The notes: generated by a model from the sequence alone, not told the origin. A stretch of DNA of 64,000 nucleotides from Thalassospira profundimaris WP0211 (GCF_000300275.1 NZ_AMRN01000001.1:682001-746000); one strand, 5' to 3'; shown: positions 1 to 9,979, counted from the stretch's first letter. Numbers and translations are program-made.

Positions 1-214
1 CGGCGTCCTTGATCACGCTGGCGCGCGCCCAGCCATCGCCCTTTTCAGCCTTGATCAATTTGAAGGACGGCGTTTCTCCGCCAGGCAGGGTAATGGTGAC
101 CGGATCGGGAAAATCGCCGGACAACAATGCCTGCCACGCGGCACGGGTTGCGGCGGTGGCACAGGCCCCCGTCGTCCATCCCTTGCGCAGTGGTCCTTCC
201 GGTTTTCTTGCCAT
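1..214 (-). CDS. cbiD: Cobalt-precorrin-5B C(1)-methyltransferase, N-terminal part (cut by window edge)
   Basis: Reading the minus strand from the ATG at 214 gives 71 codons before the edge, opening MARKPEGPLRKGWTTGACAT. The LRxGWTTGACATAA block and the following VTITLPGGE stretch are the N-terminal signature of CbiD, which methylates C-1 in the anaerobic (cobalt-early) route to cobalamin. An AGGA ribosome site lies about 13 bases before the ATG, further than usual but the only candidate. The gene is transcribed away from cobA across a 226-bp gap, so the two may share a divergent control region. No cobalamin riboswitch is obvious in that gap. The C-terminal part lies outside the window. Confidence 0.85.
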   Translation of the reverse strand, partial: MARKPEGPLRKGWTTGACATAATRAAWQALLSGDFPDPVTITLPGGETPSFKLIKAEKGDGWARASVIKDA

Positions 215-440
215 CAGTCGGTTTTTTTCCTGTTAATCCTGTCGGTGTTTTCGCTATTGAGGGCGGGGATGAGATGCGATTGGGAAATTCAATTAAACAT
301 CAATATTTATGTGATTTAAAAAGTTATACGAAAAAATATCGGAAATATGTTGTGCGTATCGTTTGATTGCTGTTTAACATATCCTCTTGATGCGGTCCTG
401 CACAGATGGCTGCATTTCATTTAAGTAGAAGTATCGCGCG

Positions 441-1304
441 ATGACGAACCTTGGTGTTGATTTTCCGGTTTTTGAACCGGGTTGGGTATGGCTTGTTGGG
501 GCGGGGCCCGGTGATCCCGGTCTTCTGACGCTGCATGCCGTCAACGCCATGCAACAGGCCGATGTTGTTGTCTTTGATGCACTGGTCGATGAACGGATTT
601 TGAACCTTTTGCGTCCTGATGCCAAACGCATCTATGCGGGCAAGCGCGGTGGTCGCCCATCTTCGAAACAAACCGATATTTCCCTGCAGCTGGTTGAACT
701 GGCCAAACAGGGCCTGCGTGTTCTGCGCCTTAAAGGCGGTGATCCGTTCGTGTTTGGACGCGGCGGCGAAGAAGGCATGACCCTTGTCGATCACAATGTG
801 CCGTTCCGGGTGGTGCCGGGCATTACCGCCGGGATCGCCGGTGCGGCCTATGCCGGCATTCCGACCACGCACCGCGACTGCAATTCGTCGGTCACCTTTG
901 TCACCGGCCACGGATCCAGTGGCGAAGTGCCAGACAACATCAACTGGGCGGCCCTCGCCAAGGGTGCGCCGGTTCTTGTCATGTATATGGCCATGAAACA
1001 TCTGCGCCGGATTTCGTCAGAACTGATGGCAAATGGCCGGGCTGCGGATGAACCGCTTGCCGTGATCAGTCAGGCGACCACACCAGGACAGGGTATTCTG
1101 ATCACCACCCTTGAAAAGGCGGCTGATGACGTCGAACGCGAAGGTGTTGAACCGCCTGCGGTGTGCATTCTTGGTAAGGTTGTCGGTCTGCGTGATCGTC
1201 TGAACTGGCTGTCGCCGCAGGACGATGTGACCGCGGTGCGCCATGTGCCATTCGAACAGGTGCTTGATCTGATCACCGCACCGGCAGATCCCCTCAAGAA
1301 CTGA
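441..1304 (+). CDS. cobA: Uroporphyrinogen-III C-methyltransferase (SUMT)
   Basis: The 287-residue product makes precorrin-2 from uroporphyrinogen III with two S-adenosylmethionine methylations, the branch point from heme to siroheme and cobalamin. Visible family signatures are VGAGPGDPGLLTL at residues 19-31, the RLKGGDPFVFGRGGEE block near residue 100, and PGITAGIAGAAYAGIPTTHR near residue 130. The length is that of a stand-alone SUMT, with no CysG oxidase or ferrochelatase domain. It lies between divergent cbiD and downstream cobB, so a cobalamin role is likely, though siroheme supply cannot be excluded. Confidence 0.93.
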   Translation: MTNLGVDFPVFEPGWVWLVGAGPGDPGLLTLHAVNAMQQADVVVFDALVDERILNLLRPDAKRIYAGKRGGRPSSKQTDISLQLVELAKQGLRVLRLKGGDPFVFGRGGEEGMTLVDHNVPFRVVPGITAGIAGAAYAGIPTTHRDCNSSVTFVTGHGSSGEVPDNINWAALAKGAPVLVMYMAMKHLRRISSELMANGRAADEPLAVISQATTPGQGILITTLEKAADDVEREGVEPPAVCILGKVVGLRDRLNWLSPQDDVTAVRHVPFEQVLDLITAPADPLKN

Positions 1305-1361
1305 ACGTCGATCCCGTCCGAAAAGGCGGCAACAGATTGATATATATCGTTGCCGGTGGGA

Positions 1362-1383
1362 CGCGCGACTGTACAATCGCGCG
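1362..1383. repeat. GC-rich hairpin between cobA and the SafE-like gene
   Basis: Arms CGCGCGA (1362-1368) and TCGCGCG (1377-1383) are perfect complements around an 8-base loop. A second weak hairpin (GGCAAC...GTTGCC) lies just upstream near 1328-1354. Neither is followed by a T-run, so they are not convincing terminators. They may stabilise the cobA mRNA end. Confidence 0.35.
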
Positions 1384-1407
1384 CATGTGTTTTGACCCGG
1401 ATGGATC

Positions 1408-2184
1408 ATGGACGAACAGCAGGTATTGATACGCATCCTTGAAAGCGGTTGGGCGCAATGTGCTGATATCGTGCGTACGGATGGCGGGGTACTTCTGACT
1501 GCGTTGGTGGCGGGACTGGTGGGCAGTGCGACCCACTGTGTCGGCATGTGCGGCCCGTTCGTGATCAGTCAGGTCACCAGCCGGATGGAACAGCTCCCGG
1601 TCGAGAAAATGAGCGAGTTTCGCCGTCTCACCGGTGCGGCACTTCTGCCCTATCAGTTCGGACGTTTGTCGACCTATTGCCTGCTGGGCGTGCTGGCCGG
1701 CTACTTTACCGACAGCATCAGTGCCCTCACCCGTGTCTGGTGGATCGGGCCGGTCTTGCTGATTGCAGCCGGTGTGTTTTTCCTTCTGTTCGGCATTCTG
1801 GGCCTGATGCCCCATCTTGGCGGTTTGTTGCCATCGACCGGCGAATCACGCTGGTGGAACAAGCTGGTTGGCAATCATGCGCGTGGGCTTTTCCAGGCCC
1901 CATATGGCTGGCGGGGATATCTGCTGGGCGTGATGCTGGGCTTTATTCCCTGTGGTCTGGTTTATGGCGCGCTTGTGATGGCAGCCGCCACGGGTGCGGC
2001 GCTTAATGGTGGGGCGGTGATGCTGGTCTTTGGCCTTGGCACGGTGCCGATGCTGTTTGTCACAGGCTTTGTTGGCCAATATGCTGCACAGCGTTTTCGG
2101 GCCCTGATGGTGCCAGTGGGCCGTGGGCTCATGATTATTAATGGCCTGATCCTGTTTGCCTTGGCAGCAACGACATTGGGCTGA
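1408..2184 (+). CDS. SafE/DsbD_2-type membrane protein (sulfite exporter TauE/SafE family, COG2836-like)
   Basis: The 258-residue product has about six hydrophobic segments. Residues 40-51 read SATHCVGMCGPF, with Cys44 and Cys48 at the start of the first membrane segment, and FIPCGLVYGALVMAA follows near residue 175. This paired Cys/Pro pattern is typical of the DsbD_2-like branch, whose members are often encoded next to cbb3 oxidase or SCO genes and are implicated in copper handling or thiol transfer across the inner membrane. Here it directly precedes a SCO gene, which supports a cytochrome-oxidase assembly role over sulfite export. The family name is confident; the substrate is inference. 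Confidence 0.75.
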   Translation: MDEQQVLIRILESGWAQCADIVRTDGGVLLTALVAGLVGSATHCVGMCGPFVISQVTSRMEQLPVEKMSEFRRLTGAALLPYQFGRLSTYCLLGVLAGYFTDSISALTRVWWIGPVLLIAAGVFFLLFGILGLMPHLGGLLPSTGESRWWNKLVGNHARGLFQAPYGWRGYLLGVMLGFIPCGLVYGALVMAAATGAALNGGAVMLVFGLGTVPMLFVTGFVGQYAAQRFRALMVPVGRGLMIINGLILFALAATTLG

Positions 2185-2233
2185 TGGGGTCGGGCAGCGT
2201 GATCAAGTGTGAGCTTTCCCACAGGTGCTGACC

Positions 2234-2261
2234 TTGCAAGAATGTGTAGGGTATTTATAGT
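2234..2261 (+). promoter_or_regulatory. Candidate sigma-70 promoter for the SCO gene
   Basis: TTGCAA (2234-2239) and TATAGT (2256-2261) are separated by 16 bases, about 67 bp upstream of the SCO start codon. The match to TTGACA/TATAAT is reasonable but short motifs like this arise by chance. Confidence 0.35.
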
Positions 2262-2327
2262 GCCCCGTCAGTTTGTGGCACACAAAGATCGGTTGTCCGT
2301 AACCGGCAAAGAGATGAGGGTGGACGC

Positions 2328-2942
2328 GTGAGCAAAAAGACGCTTCTGGCAATTCTGGGTATTGCCCTGGTTCTTGGTATCGGCCTGACCTATCGTCTGA
2401 TGATGATGGGCACGGAAACCAATTCGTCCGGTACGGCGTCGATTGGCGGTCCGTTCACACTTGTCAATCAGGATGGCGAAACTGTCACTCAGGATGACTT
2501 CAAGGGCAAATACATGCTGACCTATTTCGGCTATACCTTCTGCCCGGATGTCTGCCCGACCGAATTGCAGGTCATGGGAACAGCACTTGATATGATGCCC
2601 CAAGACATCGCAGATGAAATCACACCCGTCTTTTTCACCGTCGACCCGGAACGCGACACAGTCGAAGCGGTTGCCGAATATGTACCCTATTTCCATGATC
2701 GGATGGTTGGGTTGACTGGCACCGTCGAACAGACAACGGCGGCTGCCAAGGCGTTTCGTGTTTACTACGCGAAGGCGATCCCGGAAGGTGAGCCTGAAGA
2801 TACCGATACCTATCTGATGGACCATTCGTCCTTCGTGTATCTGATGGATCGCGAAGGCAAATTCGTCCGCCACTTCAATTACGGCACCAGCCCGGAAGAC
2901 ATGGCAAAGGGCGTGACCGAGGCGGTCAAAAACAACGGCTGA
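2328..2942 (+). CDS. SCO1/SenC/PrrC family copper chaperone for cytochrome c oxidase
   Basis: The 204-residue protein begins with one membrane anchor (residues 5-25) followed by a thioredoxin-fold domain facing the periplasm. The copper ligands are visible: Cys72 and Cys76 in FCPDVCP and His166 in DHSSF. SCO proteins deliver copper to, or reduce cysteines of, the CuA site of cytochrome c oxidase subunit II. The start is GTG at 2328; this annotation follows the match of the anchor to family length. It lies behind the SafE-like gene on the same strand and ahead of cobB. Confidence 0.9.
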   Translation: MSKKTLLAILGIALVLGIGLTYRLMMMGTETNSSGTASIGGPFTLVNQDGETVTQDDFKGKYMLTYFGYTFCPDVCPTELQVMGTALDMMPQDIADEITPVFFTVDPERDTVEAVAEYVPYFHDRMVGLTGTVEQTTAAAKAFRVYYAKAIPEGEPEDTDTYLMDHSSFVYLMDREGKFVRHFNYGTSPEDMAKGVTEAVKNNG

Positions 2943-3003
2943 TTATTCCGTCGCGTAATGCCATGATCATGGCAAATAAATTCGGCTCGGAGAACAGCCC
3001 AAA

Positions 3004-4347
3004 ATGCCTGACACCATTCCGGGGATCGTTATTGCGGCCCCCGCGTCAAACAGTGGCAAGACCGTCATTACCTTGGCTCTTCTGCGCGCGCTGACCCGCA
3101 AGGGCCATAAAATTGCCGCGGCCAAAACCGGGCCGGATTATATCGACCCCGCCTTTCAGGCAGCTGCCTGTCGCGATACCTGCATCAATCTTGATCCATG
3201 GGCAATGACGCCAGACCAGATCAACGGTCTGGCCCGCGATCACACGCACGGCAAAGCCTTTTTGATGTGCGAAGGCGTCATGGGTTTGTTTGATGGTGCC
3301 GCCAACGGCGATGGATCGACCGCCGATCTTGCCGCCCTTGCCGGGTGGCCGATTGTTCTTGTGGTCGATGTGAAAGGCCAGTCGGCCTCTGCGGCGGCGG
3401 TGATTTCCGGCTTTGCCAAATTTCGCGATGACATCGATGTTGCGGGTGTGATCCTTAATCGGGTGGGCAGTGAACGCCACAAGCAAATGATTGTTGATTC
3501 CTGCGCCAAACATCTGCCGGATCTTCCAGTGCTTGGCGCAGTCCGGCGCAGCGAAGACCTGATCCTGCCGGAACGCCATCTTGGTCTGGTGCAGGCGGGC
3601 GAACATGCCGAGCTTGATAGCTTTCTCGATCGTGCCGCCGATATCATCAGTGAAGATGTCGATCTGGATGGCTTGATCGCACTGCTGGGTGAGAACGCCG
3701 GGAAGGCCAAGAAAGCCAAAAAATCTGTAAAACCCACGCCGACCGCACCCGTAATTGCCCCTCTTGGCCGTCATGTTGCGGTGGCGCGTGATGCGGCCTT
3801 TGCGTTTAGCTACCCCCATCTTCTGGATGGTTGGCGTGCAGCGGGGACGAAAATTTCCTTTTTCTCGCCACTGGCGAACGAGGCCCCGAACCCGGATTGT
3901 GATGCCATCTATCTGCCCGGCGGCTATCCGGAACTTCATGCCAAAACCCTTGCCGAAGCCAAGGTTTTCCGGGCCGGCATGCACGATGCGGCTCAACGGC
4001 ATGTCTTGATTTACGGCGAATGCGGCGGGTACATGACCCTTGGCAACAGCCTTGTTGATGCCAGTGGCACGCGCCACGAAATGCTTGGTCTGTTGCCTCT
4101 TGAAACCAGCTTTGCCAACCGCAGGTTGCATCTTGGCTACCGTGAGGCACAGCTGGGCATTCCGACCCCGTTTGGTCCGGCAGGCATGAAGCTGCGTGGT
4201 CATGAATTTCACTATGCGACCACGTTGTCCGAAGACGGCATGCCGTTATGCCGGATGAAAACGGCGACGGGTCTTGATCTGGGCCCTGCCGGTCTGGTGG
4301 ATGGAAGTGTTTTTGGGTCCTTCTTCCACATGATCGCAGAGAGTTGA
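3004..4347 (+). CDS. cobB: Cobyrinate a,c-diamide synthase
   Basis: The 447-residue enzyme amidates the a and c side chains of (hydrogeno)byrinate/cobyrinate with glutamine and ATP. The N-terminal dethiobiotin-synthetase-like ATPase has the P-loop region [20 protein letters not shown] at residues 11-30 and [21 protein letters not shown] near residue 100. The C-terminal class I amidotransferase contains [11 protein letters not shown] and the nucleophile in YGECGGYM near residue 340. An insertion rich in Lys (residues about 237-247) links the two domains. Because cbiD implies the anaerobic route in this organism, the CbiA name is equally fitting. Confidence 0.92.
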   Translation: MPDTIPGIVIAAPASNSGKTVITLALLRALTRKGHKIAAAKTGPDYIDPAFQAAACRDTCINLDPWAMTPDQINGLARDHTHGKAFLMCEGVMGLFDGAANGDGSTADLAALAGWPIVLVVDVKGQSASAAAVISGFAKFRDDIDVAGVILNRVGSERHKQMIVDSCAKHLPDLPVLGAVRRSEDLILPERHLGLVQAGEHAELDSFLDRAADIISEDVDLDGLIALLGENAGKAKKAKKSVKPTPTAPVIAPLGRHVAVARDAAFAFSYPHLLDGWRAAGTKISFFSPLANEAPNPDCDAIYLPGGYPELHAKTLAEAKVFRAGMHDAAQRHVLIYGECGGYMTLGNSLVDASGTRHEMLGLLPLETSFANRRLHLGYREAQLGIPTPFGPAGMKLRGHEFHYATTLSEDGMPLCRMKTATGLDLGPAGLVDGSVFGSFFHMIAES

Positions 4348-4435
4348 TCAACCCGTTGTCAGACTTGAATGCGACGGGGATTACGCGCGGGTTAGACTAT
4401 GTTATGTCTCAATGACGGCCCGACTGAGAGAGATC

Positions 4436-4900
4436 ATGGACAAAAAAGACCGCGTCGCATTACCACCTGAACCATTCTGGGAAACCAAGACTCTTGCTGA
4501 AATGACGCAAGCGGAATGGGAATCCCTTTGTGACGGCTGTGGCAAATGTTGCCTGCACAAGCTGCAGGACGAGGAAGACGATTTTGTCTATTACACCTCG
4601 GTCGCGTGTCGTTTGCTCGATTGTCATACGTGCCGCTGCAAGGATTATCCCAACCGGACCCAGCATGTTCCCGATTGTGTGCAGCTTTCCAAGGAAAATG
4701 TCGAAACCCTGTCCTGGATGCCATCGACCTGTGCCTATCGCCTGATGGCAGAGGGAAAGCCACTACCCGACTGGCATCCGCTTAAGACAGGTGTAGCAGA
4801 CTCGGCCATAATGGCAGGCATGTCCGTGCGCGGCATGGCCATCCCCGAAGACGAAGCCCATCCTGATCTGACACGCTATATAGTGAAGTGGCCTGCCTGA
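4436..4900 (+). CDS. YcgN family cysteine-cluster protein (UPF0260)
   Basis: The 154-residue protein follows the YcgN pattern closely: [20 protein letters not shown], then [12 protein letters not shown], a [19 protein letters not shown] block and [18 protein letters not shown]. About ten conserved cysteines suggest bound metal, probably iron or zinc; the biochemical role of the family is not established. The start at 4436 gives the family length; an in-frame ATG at 4412 would add eight residues and has no ribosome site. A purine run GAGAGAG lies three bases before 4436. Confidence 0.85.
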   Translation: MDKKDRVALPPEPFWETKTLAEMTQAEWESLCDGCGKCCLHKLQDEEDDFVYYTSVACRLLDCHTCRCKDYPNRTQHVPDCVQLSKENVETLSWMPSTCAYRLMAEGKPLPDWHPLKTGVADSAIMAGMSVRGMAIPEDEAHPDLTRYIVKWPA

Positions 4901-5009
4901 TTCTGAACTGTGGATAATTACGCCACATAGATCAGCATCCTTCCTTGTAATAAACATCCTGCTTTACCACCTGAATAAAATCTTAGGTTGAACGGCTCAG
5001 GGGACAGCG

Positions 5010-6488
5010 ATGTTTGGCGGCAATGGTGGTGATAAAGAAAAAGCCCAGATTTACGAAGCATTGAATCGGTCCATGGCTGTTATTGAGTTCAACATGGACG
5101 GGACCATCGTCAGGGCCAATGAGAACTTTCTAGAGACGATGGGATATGAGCTTGATGAGATTATAGGCCAGCATCACCGTATGTTCATGCCGCCTGATAT
5201 CTTTGACAAGGCGGAATATGAAGCGTTCTGGGAAGAGCTTCGTTCTGGCAAGTTCGTGTCTGGCGCAATGGCCAGAAAGAAAAAGAATGGCCAGATGATT
5301 TGGCTGGAAGCAAGCTACAACCCAATTCTCGATCGCAATGGCAAACCCAAGAAAGTCGTCAAACTCGCTTCTGACATCACAGAGCGTCGTGTCGAACGCG
5401 CAATGTGGCAAAGTGTTTTTCGCGCCATCGAGAAATCACAGGCGACGATCGAGTTTGAGCTTGATGGCACCATTATTTCCGCAAACCAGATGTTTTTGGA
5501 TGTGATGGGCTACACGCTTGACGAAATCAAAGGTAAGCATCACAGCATTTTTGTCGAACCTTCTTACCGGGACTCCAAGGAATACAAGGATTTTTGGAAA
5601 ACCCTCAATGCCGGTGAGTTCAACTCCGGCGAGTTTAAACGTGTGGGCAAAGGCGGCAAGGAAGTGTGGATCTCCGCTTCCTACAATCCGGTTCTTGATC
5701 CGGTGGGGCGTCCGTTCAAGGTCGTGAAGTTTGCAACCGACATTACCGCACAAACCAAGCTTTTGCTGGATCTGAAAAAGATCATCGATACGAACTTCAG
5801 CGAAATCGACGGCAACCTGGGTGAGCTCAACAGTTCTGCAGACCAGAGTGTGTCCATGTCTGAGGAAACATCAAACACGGTGCAGACAGTCTCTGCCAGT
5901 GCCGAACAGATGGCGTCTTCCATCGCAGAGATTTCACAAAGCATGAGCCAGTCGCGCTCGGAGACAGAACGGGCTTTTGCCGAAACGGTTACGGCCAATG
6001 ACTCAACACAGCGCATGGCGCAGGTTGTTGATGCCATGGGCAATATTGTTGAAGTCATCCGCAATATCGCCGGGCAGATCAATCTGCTGGCACTGAATGC
6101 AACAATTGAAAGTGCGCGCGCAGGTGATGCGGGCAAAGGTTTTGCCGTTGTCGCCAACGAGGTCAAAAACCTCGCCAATCAAGCAGCCAAGGCGACAGAG
6201 GATATATCTGAGGAGATTTCAGGTATTCAGGCCATTTCGGGCGAGGTTGTCGGTGCGCTTGAAACCATTCAAAGGGCGGTTCAAACGGTACGCGACGGCG
6301 TAACCAGCATTTCGTCCGCCGTCGAAGAGCAAAGTGCCGTCACCAACGGTGTGACCAATAATATGCGCATCATGGCGTCGTCTGTGGAAGGATTGACCAG
6401 TAATCTGGAAACCATTCGGATTTCAACGTCCCGCGTGGCTGACTCAGTCAAAAAGACTCGCGAAGCAGCATCTGTTCTTGCCAAATAA
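5010..6488 (+). CDS. Soluble chemoreceptor, PAS-PAS-MCP signalling domain (BdlA-like), copy 1
   Basis: The 492-residue protein has no membrane segment or HAMP domain. Two PAS domains of the Aer/BdlA type lie at about residues 18-130 and 140-252 ([19 protein letters not shown] and [19 protein letters not shown]), each ending in a PAC motif SDITERR / TDITAQT. The rest is a methyl-accepting signalling coiled coil with the CheA/CheW-binding tip at about residues 346-390 ([20 protein letters not shown]). Such receptors usually sense redox or oxygen through flavin or heme, but no cofactor ligand can be read here. AGGGGA precedes the ATG. The next gene, 663 bp downstream, is a close paralogue. Confidence 0.92.
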   Translation: MFGGNGGDKEKAQIYEALNRSMAVIEFNMDGTIVRANENFLETMGYELDEIIGQHHRMFMPPDIFDKAEYEAFWEELRSGKFVSGAMARKKKNGQMIWLEASYNPILDRNGKPKKVVKLASDITERRVERAMWQSVFRAIEKSQATIEFELDGTIISANQMFLDVMGYTLDEIKGKHHSIFVEPSYRDSKEYKDFWKTLNAGEFNSGEFKRVGKGGKEVWISASYNPVLDPVGRPFKVVKFATDITAQTKLLLDLKKIIDTNFSEIDGNLGELNSSADQSVSMSEETSNTVQTVSASAEQMASSIAEISQSMSQSRSETERAFAETVTANDSTQRMAQVVDAMGNIVEVIRNIAGQINLLALNATIESARAGDAGKGFAVVANEVKNLANQAAKATEDISEEISGIQAISGEVVGALETIQRAVQTVRDGVTSISSAVEEQSAVTNGVTNNMRIMASSVEGLTSNLETIRISTSRVADSVKKTREAASVLAK

Positions 6489-7151
6489 CGAGATTAAAAT
6501 CGGTTAAGAGCTTCCTCACCTGCGGTCGTGCACGCGAAATGGGAAAATATGACCCTTCGTTGTAGCTATACCAAAGGGTTGGAATCCTGAGAGAGCAAAA
6601 ATATTTTGGTGAAAGGGATGTGACGTTCCGATGGTGCTCACGAAAATCGGTAAGCTCTAAAAATTGCAACAGTGCATTGTATTGCAAGTGTAATTTTAAA
6701 ATCGTTCCCGCAATTCTACTAAAATTTATGATCCAAAGTTGTTTTACTCAGGACAAATAAACAATTTGTCTTGTCCCAGCCAAAAGTATATGGTTGGGTG
6801 TGAATGATCAGTTGTTCAAAGTGGGATCAATTATTCAACGGCAGAAATATTTTCAAGCGTCGCTCGGTATGGCTGAGAGCCTAGCGTACCCGATGCAAAG
6901 TTTGAAAAACTGCAAGAAATTCCGAACATCTGACTCATCAAACGCAAGCCGTTTGAAAACCGGGAATGATCTGTGTTGAAGATCTCACCGTATCCTCTCG
7001 CATGAGAAGTGAACGCTCTTAGGACTAGGTTCGATCATGCATGCGTATGAGAGACTGGTTCACGCGTTCATAATTACGACCAAACGGTCAATAACCCCGC
7101 GAGGCTGACGGGAATTAACGGGATAAACCCGTTTACGCAAAGGGTATAAAA
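6489..7151. other. 663-bp AT-rich gap between the two chemoreceptor genes
   Basis: No open frame here has a credible ribosome site or family resemblance; the 61-codon frame at 6794-6979 has no support. Visible structure is limited to a 7-bp hairpin (GACAAAT at 6752-6758, ATTTGTC at 6764-6770) and a 5-bp one (ACGGG 7118-7122, CCCGT 7128-7132) just before the second receptor gene. Base composition is clearly more AT-rich than the flanking genes, as expected of a promoter region or a remnant of inserted DNA. Confidence 0.5.
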
Positions 7152-8642
7152 GTGGGTATTGGATTTTTTAAGGGTGAGTCCGAGGCGCGTAATGAACAAC
7201 AAGTCACCGCTGCGCTCGGTCGCTCAATGGCACGCATCGAATTCAACGCGGAAGGCAAGATCCTCTCGCTGAATGAAAACTTCGAAAAGACGATGGGCTA
7301 CAAGGCCAGCGATCTTATCGGCAAACATCACTCATTGTTTGTCCCCGAAGAGCTTATCAGTTCGGCAGATTACAAAAATTTCTGGAAGAGACTGGCGTCA
7401 GGCGAGTTTCTGACCGGGGCCTTCCCGCGCAAATGTCGTGACGGATCGTTGATTTGGCTTGAAGCCACTTACAACCCGATCCTCGACACGAAGGGCAATG
7501 TAACCAAAGTCGTGAAGTTTGCGACCGACATCACCGAACGTCGCAACGAACGTGCGTTGCTGCAAAGCGTATTTGATGCGATCAGCACCTCGCAGGCGGT
7601 GATCGAGTTCAATCTGGATGGCACGATTTTGACCGCCAATGAGAACTTCCTGTCTGTGCTGGGCTACAGCCTTGATGAAATCAAGGGCAAGCATCACAGC
7701 ATGTTCGTGCCGGAAGATCAGAAAAATTCGTCAGAGTACCGGGCTTTCTGGCAAAGCCTGAACCAGGGAAAATTCCAGGCCGGTCAGTTCGCCCGTGTGG
7801 GCAAGAATGGCAAGCAAGTCTGGATCGAAGCGACCTATAACCCGGTTCTTGATGCTGTTGGCAAACCGATCAAGGTGATCAAATTTGCCACCGATATCAC
7901 CGAAAAGACCAAGCTTCTGATCGACCTTAAGAAAATGATCGACGGTAACTTTACCGAGATCGACAACAACATCACCGAGCTTAACACGCGCACGGTTCAA
8001 AGCGTTGATGCGTCAACCAACACGATGGAACTGACCCGCAACGTTGCGGCCAGCACCGAGCAGATGGCCGCCTCGATTGCCGAGATTTCCCAGAGCATGG
8101 CCCAGTCACAGGGCGCAACCGAGCGCGCCTACGAGCAGACCAACACCGCCAACGAAATGACCCAGCGCATGACAGGCGTGGTCGATGAGATGGGCAATAT
8201 CGTTGAAGTCATTCGCAATATTGCCGGGCAGATCAACCTGTTGGCGCTGAACGCGACGATTGAAAGTGCCCGTGCCGGTGAAGCTGGCAAAGGGTTTGCC
8301 GTTGTTGCCAACGAGGTCAAGAACCTTGCCAATCAGGCGGCACGTGCCACCGAAGACATCACCCAGGAAATTACCGGTATTCAGGAAATTTCCGCCGAGG
8401 TCGCCGGTGCTTTGGAGACCATCCGTGGTTCGGTTGAAACTGTCCGTAACGATGTCACCAACATCTCTTCGGCGGTGACAGAGCAAACAGCGGTTACCGA
8501 AAATGTCAGTACCAGCGTCCGCGACATGGCCCGGTCTGTCGAAAACATGTCAGATAACCTTGCTGCTATTCGCACGACGACCGATACGGTCGCATCCTCT
8601 GTACAGCGCACGCGCGAAGCGGCCGAAGTGCTGACACGTTAA
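7152..8642 (+). CDS. Soluble chemoreceptor, PAS-PAS-MCP signalling domain (BdlA-like), copy 2
   Basis: The 496-residue protein has the same architecture as its upstream neighbour: two PAS/PAC units in the first 250 residues, no membrane segment, and a cytoplasmic signalling domain whose tip reads [20 protein letters not shown] at about residue 356. The two copies align along their whole length without large gaps, pointing to a tandem duplication; they differ most in the N-terminal 20 residues and in the coiled coil before the tip. It starts at a GTG with AAAGGG eight bases upstream. No pentapeptide CheR tether is present at either C-terminus. Confidence 0.92.
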   Translation: MGIGFFKGESEARNEQQVTAALGRSMARIEFNAEGKILSLNENFEKTMGYKASDLIGKHHSLFVPEELISSADYKNFWKRLASGEFLTGAFPRKCRDGSLIWLEATYNPILDTKGNVTKVVKFATDITERRNERALLQSVFDAISTSQAVIEFNLDGTILTANENFLSVLGYSLDEIKGKHHSMFVPEDQKNSSEYRAFWQSLNQGKFQAGQFARVGKNGKQVWIEATYNPVLDAVGKPIKVIKFATDITEKTKLLIDLKKMIDGNFTEIDNNITELNTRTVQSVDASTNTMELTRNVAASTEQMAASIAEISQSMAQSQGATERAYEQTNTANEMTQRMTGVVDEMGNIVEVIRNIAGQINLLALNATIESARAGEAGKGFAVVANEVKNLANQAARATEDITQEITGIQEISAEVAGALETIRGSVETVRNDVTNISSAVTEQTAVTENVSTSVRDMARSVENMSDNLAAIRTTTDTVASSVQRTREAAEVLTR

Positions 8643-8676
8643 TTCAGGCCGATTTCACCGATCGAAAGCTGCCATT

Positions 8677-8710
8677 AAAAGGGCGGAGCCAAACGGCTCC
8701 GCCCTTTTGT
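8677..8710 (+). terminator. Rho-independent terminator after chemoreceptor copy 2
   Basis: A 14-bp perfect stem (AAAAGGGCGGAGCC, 8677-8690, with GGCTCCGCCCTTTT, 8695-8708) closes on a 4-base loop AAAC and ends in a T-run, 34 bases after the stop codon. Confidence 0.92.
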
Positions 8711-8856
8711 CATGGAATATGACAGTTTGAAGATGATCAAGCTATCCTGCGGGGAACCACTTGCCTTAAGCAGGGGGAAGTCACAAGAATGTCGGCTTGA
8801 GACACTTGGAGCTGATATACTCCGGGCTTGCAGGGGAAATACGGGGCGATAAGGAA

Positions 8857-9609
8857 ATGAACAGCGATCATCTGCGCATTGATGTTCTTGGTGTGGGCGA
8901 GGCCTTCGATCCGAACTTTGAAAATTCGTCTGTCGTGGTGTCTGCGGGCGACTTTCGCCTCTTGATCGATTGCGGGGCAACGGTGGCCGGGCGGCTGATG
9001 GCCAAGTTTCCCGATCCGGATGCGATTGATGCAATCTATTTCACCCACATGCATCCCGATCATGTGTTCGGTCTTGTGCCGGTCATGCTGAACTGGCGCG
9101 ATGATGGCCGTTCAAAGCCGTTGCGTATTTTGTGCAGCCCGCAATTACGCACTCATCTTGAAAAACTGATGGAGCTCGGCTTTACCGGCCTTGGGTCAGC
9201 CTGGCCGTTTACCATCATCTGGCATTCGATTGCCGAGACAAATTCAATTGGTCCGTTTGAATGCCGTTTCGCAAGGTCCGATCACAGTGTGCAGAATCAC
9301 GCGATCCTGTTGCGCTATGCGGACAAGGGATTTGCCTATTCCGGCGATGGCAACGTAACAGCAGAAACCGCCGCCCTGTTTACGGGCGCGGATCTGGTGT
9401 TTCAGGAAACCTATCTGATCAAGCACGATCCGCAACATGCAGCCCACTGTGATCTGGAAACGGTCTTGAAACTGGCCTCTGACATGCCCGGCGCGCGTTT
9501 CTGGCTTTATCACGTCAAACGCAATGTCCGTGCGGAAATGGCCCAGATGATCAGGGGAAATGAACAGGTCCGTATCGCGGCACCCGGCGAAGTGATTGAA
9601 ATCCGCTGA
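8857..9609 (+). CDS. Metallo-beta-lactamase-fold hydrolase (RNase Z / Lactonase-like)
   Basis: The 250-residue product carries the metal motif THMHPDH (His64, His66, Asp68, His69), a later SDHS and an SGDGN segment that supplies the bridging aspartate near residue 165. The order resembles ribonuclease-Z-like and PQQB-like members of the fold. The substrate cannot be read from sequence. The start at 8857 is favoured because the domain begins directly with LRIDVLGVGEAF; an in-frame ATG at 8797 would add a 20-residue tail without family support. It converges with the DUF1150-hsp20 pair. Confidence 0.8.
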   Translation: MNSDHLRIDVLGVGEAFDPNFENSSVVVSAGDFRLLIDCGATVAGRLMAKFPDPDAIDAIYFTHMHPDHVFGLVPVMLNWRDDGRSKPLRILCSPQLRTHLEKLMELGFTGLGSAWPFTIIWHSIAETNSIGPFECRFARSDHSVQNHAILLRYADKGFAYSGDGNVTAETAALFTGADLVFQETYLIKHDPQHAAHCDLETVLKLASDMPGARFWLYHVKRNVRAEMAQMIRGNEQVRIAAPGEVIEIR

Positions 9610-9645
9610 GCGGGCCAGTGTTCCCGCAATTGAAGGCAAAACAAA

Positions 9646-9670
9646 AATGCCCGGCACAAGGCCGGGCATT
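9646..9670 (-). terminator. Terminator of the hsp20-DUF1150 operon
   Basis: Perfect 10-bp arms AATGCCCGGC (9646-9655) and GCCGGGCATT (9661-9670). Read on the minus strand the stem is followed by TTTGTTTT, so it terminates the minus-strand operon; there is no T-run on the plus side. Confidence 0.85.
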
Positions 9671-9696
9671 CGGGCATACAGGAATGCATTTCCTGA

Positions 9697-9963
9697 TTAG
9701 TGAACCGCGCGTGGCTCCATGTCGTGCTGGCGGATGGCGGCATCCGCGACGGCATGGTTTTCGAACGACGCGATATGGGTACCGTCGGCGGTGAAGACGC
9801 CATAGACCAGTTCGTCACTGTCATTCTCTGTATTGGGAACCGGACGCACATAGGCAAAATCATGAATACCCAACAGGGCGAAGTCACCGTTTGACAGAAG
9901 ACCGGTATCCTGGCCGATCCGCTGATCGCTTTCGGTATCGTGGTTATTTGTTCGATTTGTCAT
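9697..9963 (-). CDS. DUF1150 family protein
   Basis: The 88-residue product contains the family core DFALLGIHDFAYVRPV and VYGVFTADGTHIASF. DUF1150 genes commonly follow hsp20 in alphaproteobacteria, and here the gene starts 16 bases behind hsp20 in the same operon. AAGGAG lies eight bases before the ATG at 9963; an in-frame GTG at 9972 overlaps that site and is rejected. The function is unknown; linkage suggests a role in stress or small-heat-shock regulation. Confidence 0.85.
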   Translation of the reverse strand: MTNRTNNHDTESDQRIGQDTGLLSNGDFALLGIHDFAYVRPVPNTENDSDELVYGVFTADGTHIASFENHAVADAAIRQHDMEPRAVH

Positions 9964-9979
9964 TTGAACCACTCCTTGG

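Noticed and set aside
9..366. Two short plus-strand frames at the left edge
   Set aside because: They are antisense to the clear CbiD N-terminus or run into AT-rich non-coding DNA.
215..440. Cobalamin riboswitch between cbiD and cobA
   Set aside because: The conserved B12-box core (GCCACTG-type) was not found on either strand in this gap.
6752..6770. Terminator after chemoreceptor copy 1
   Set aside because: The 7-bp AT-rich stem has no T-run and lies 260 bp past the stop codon.
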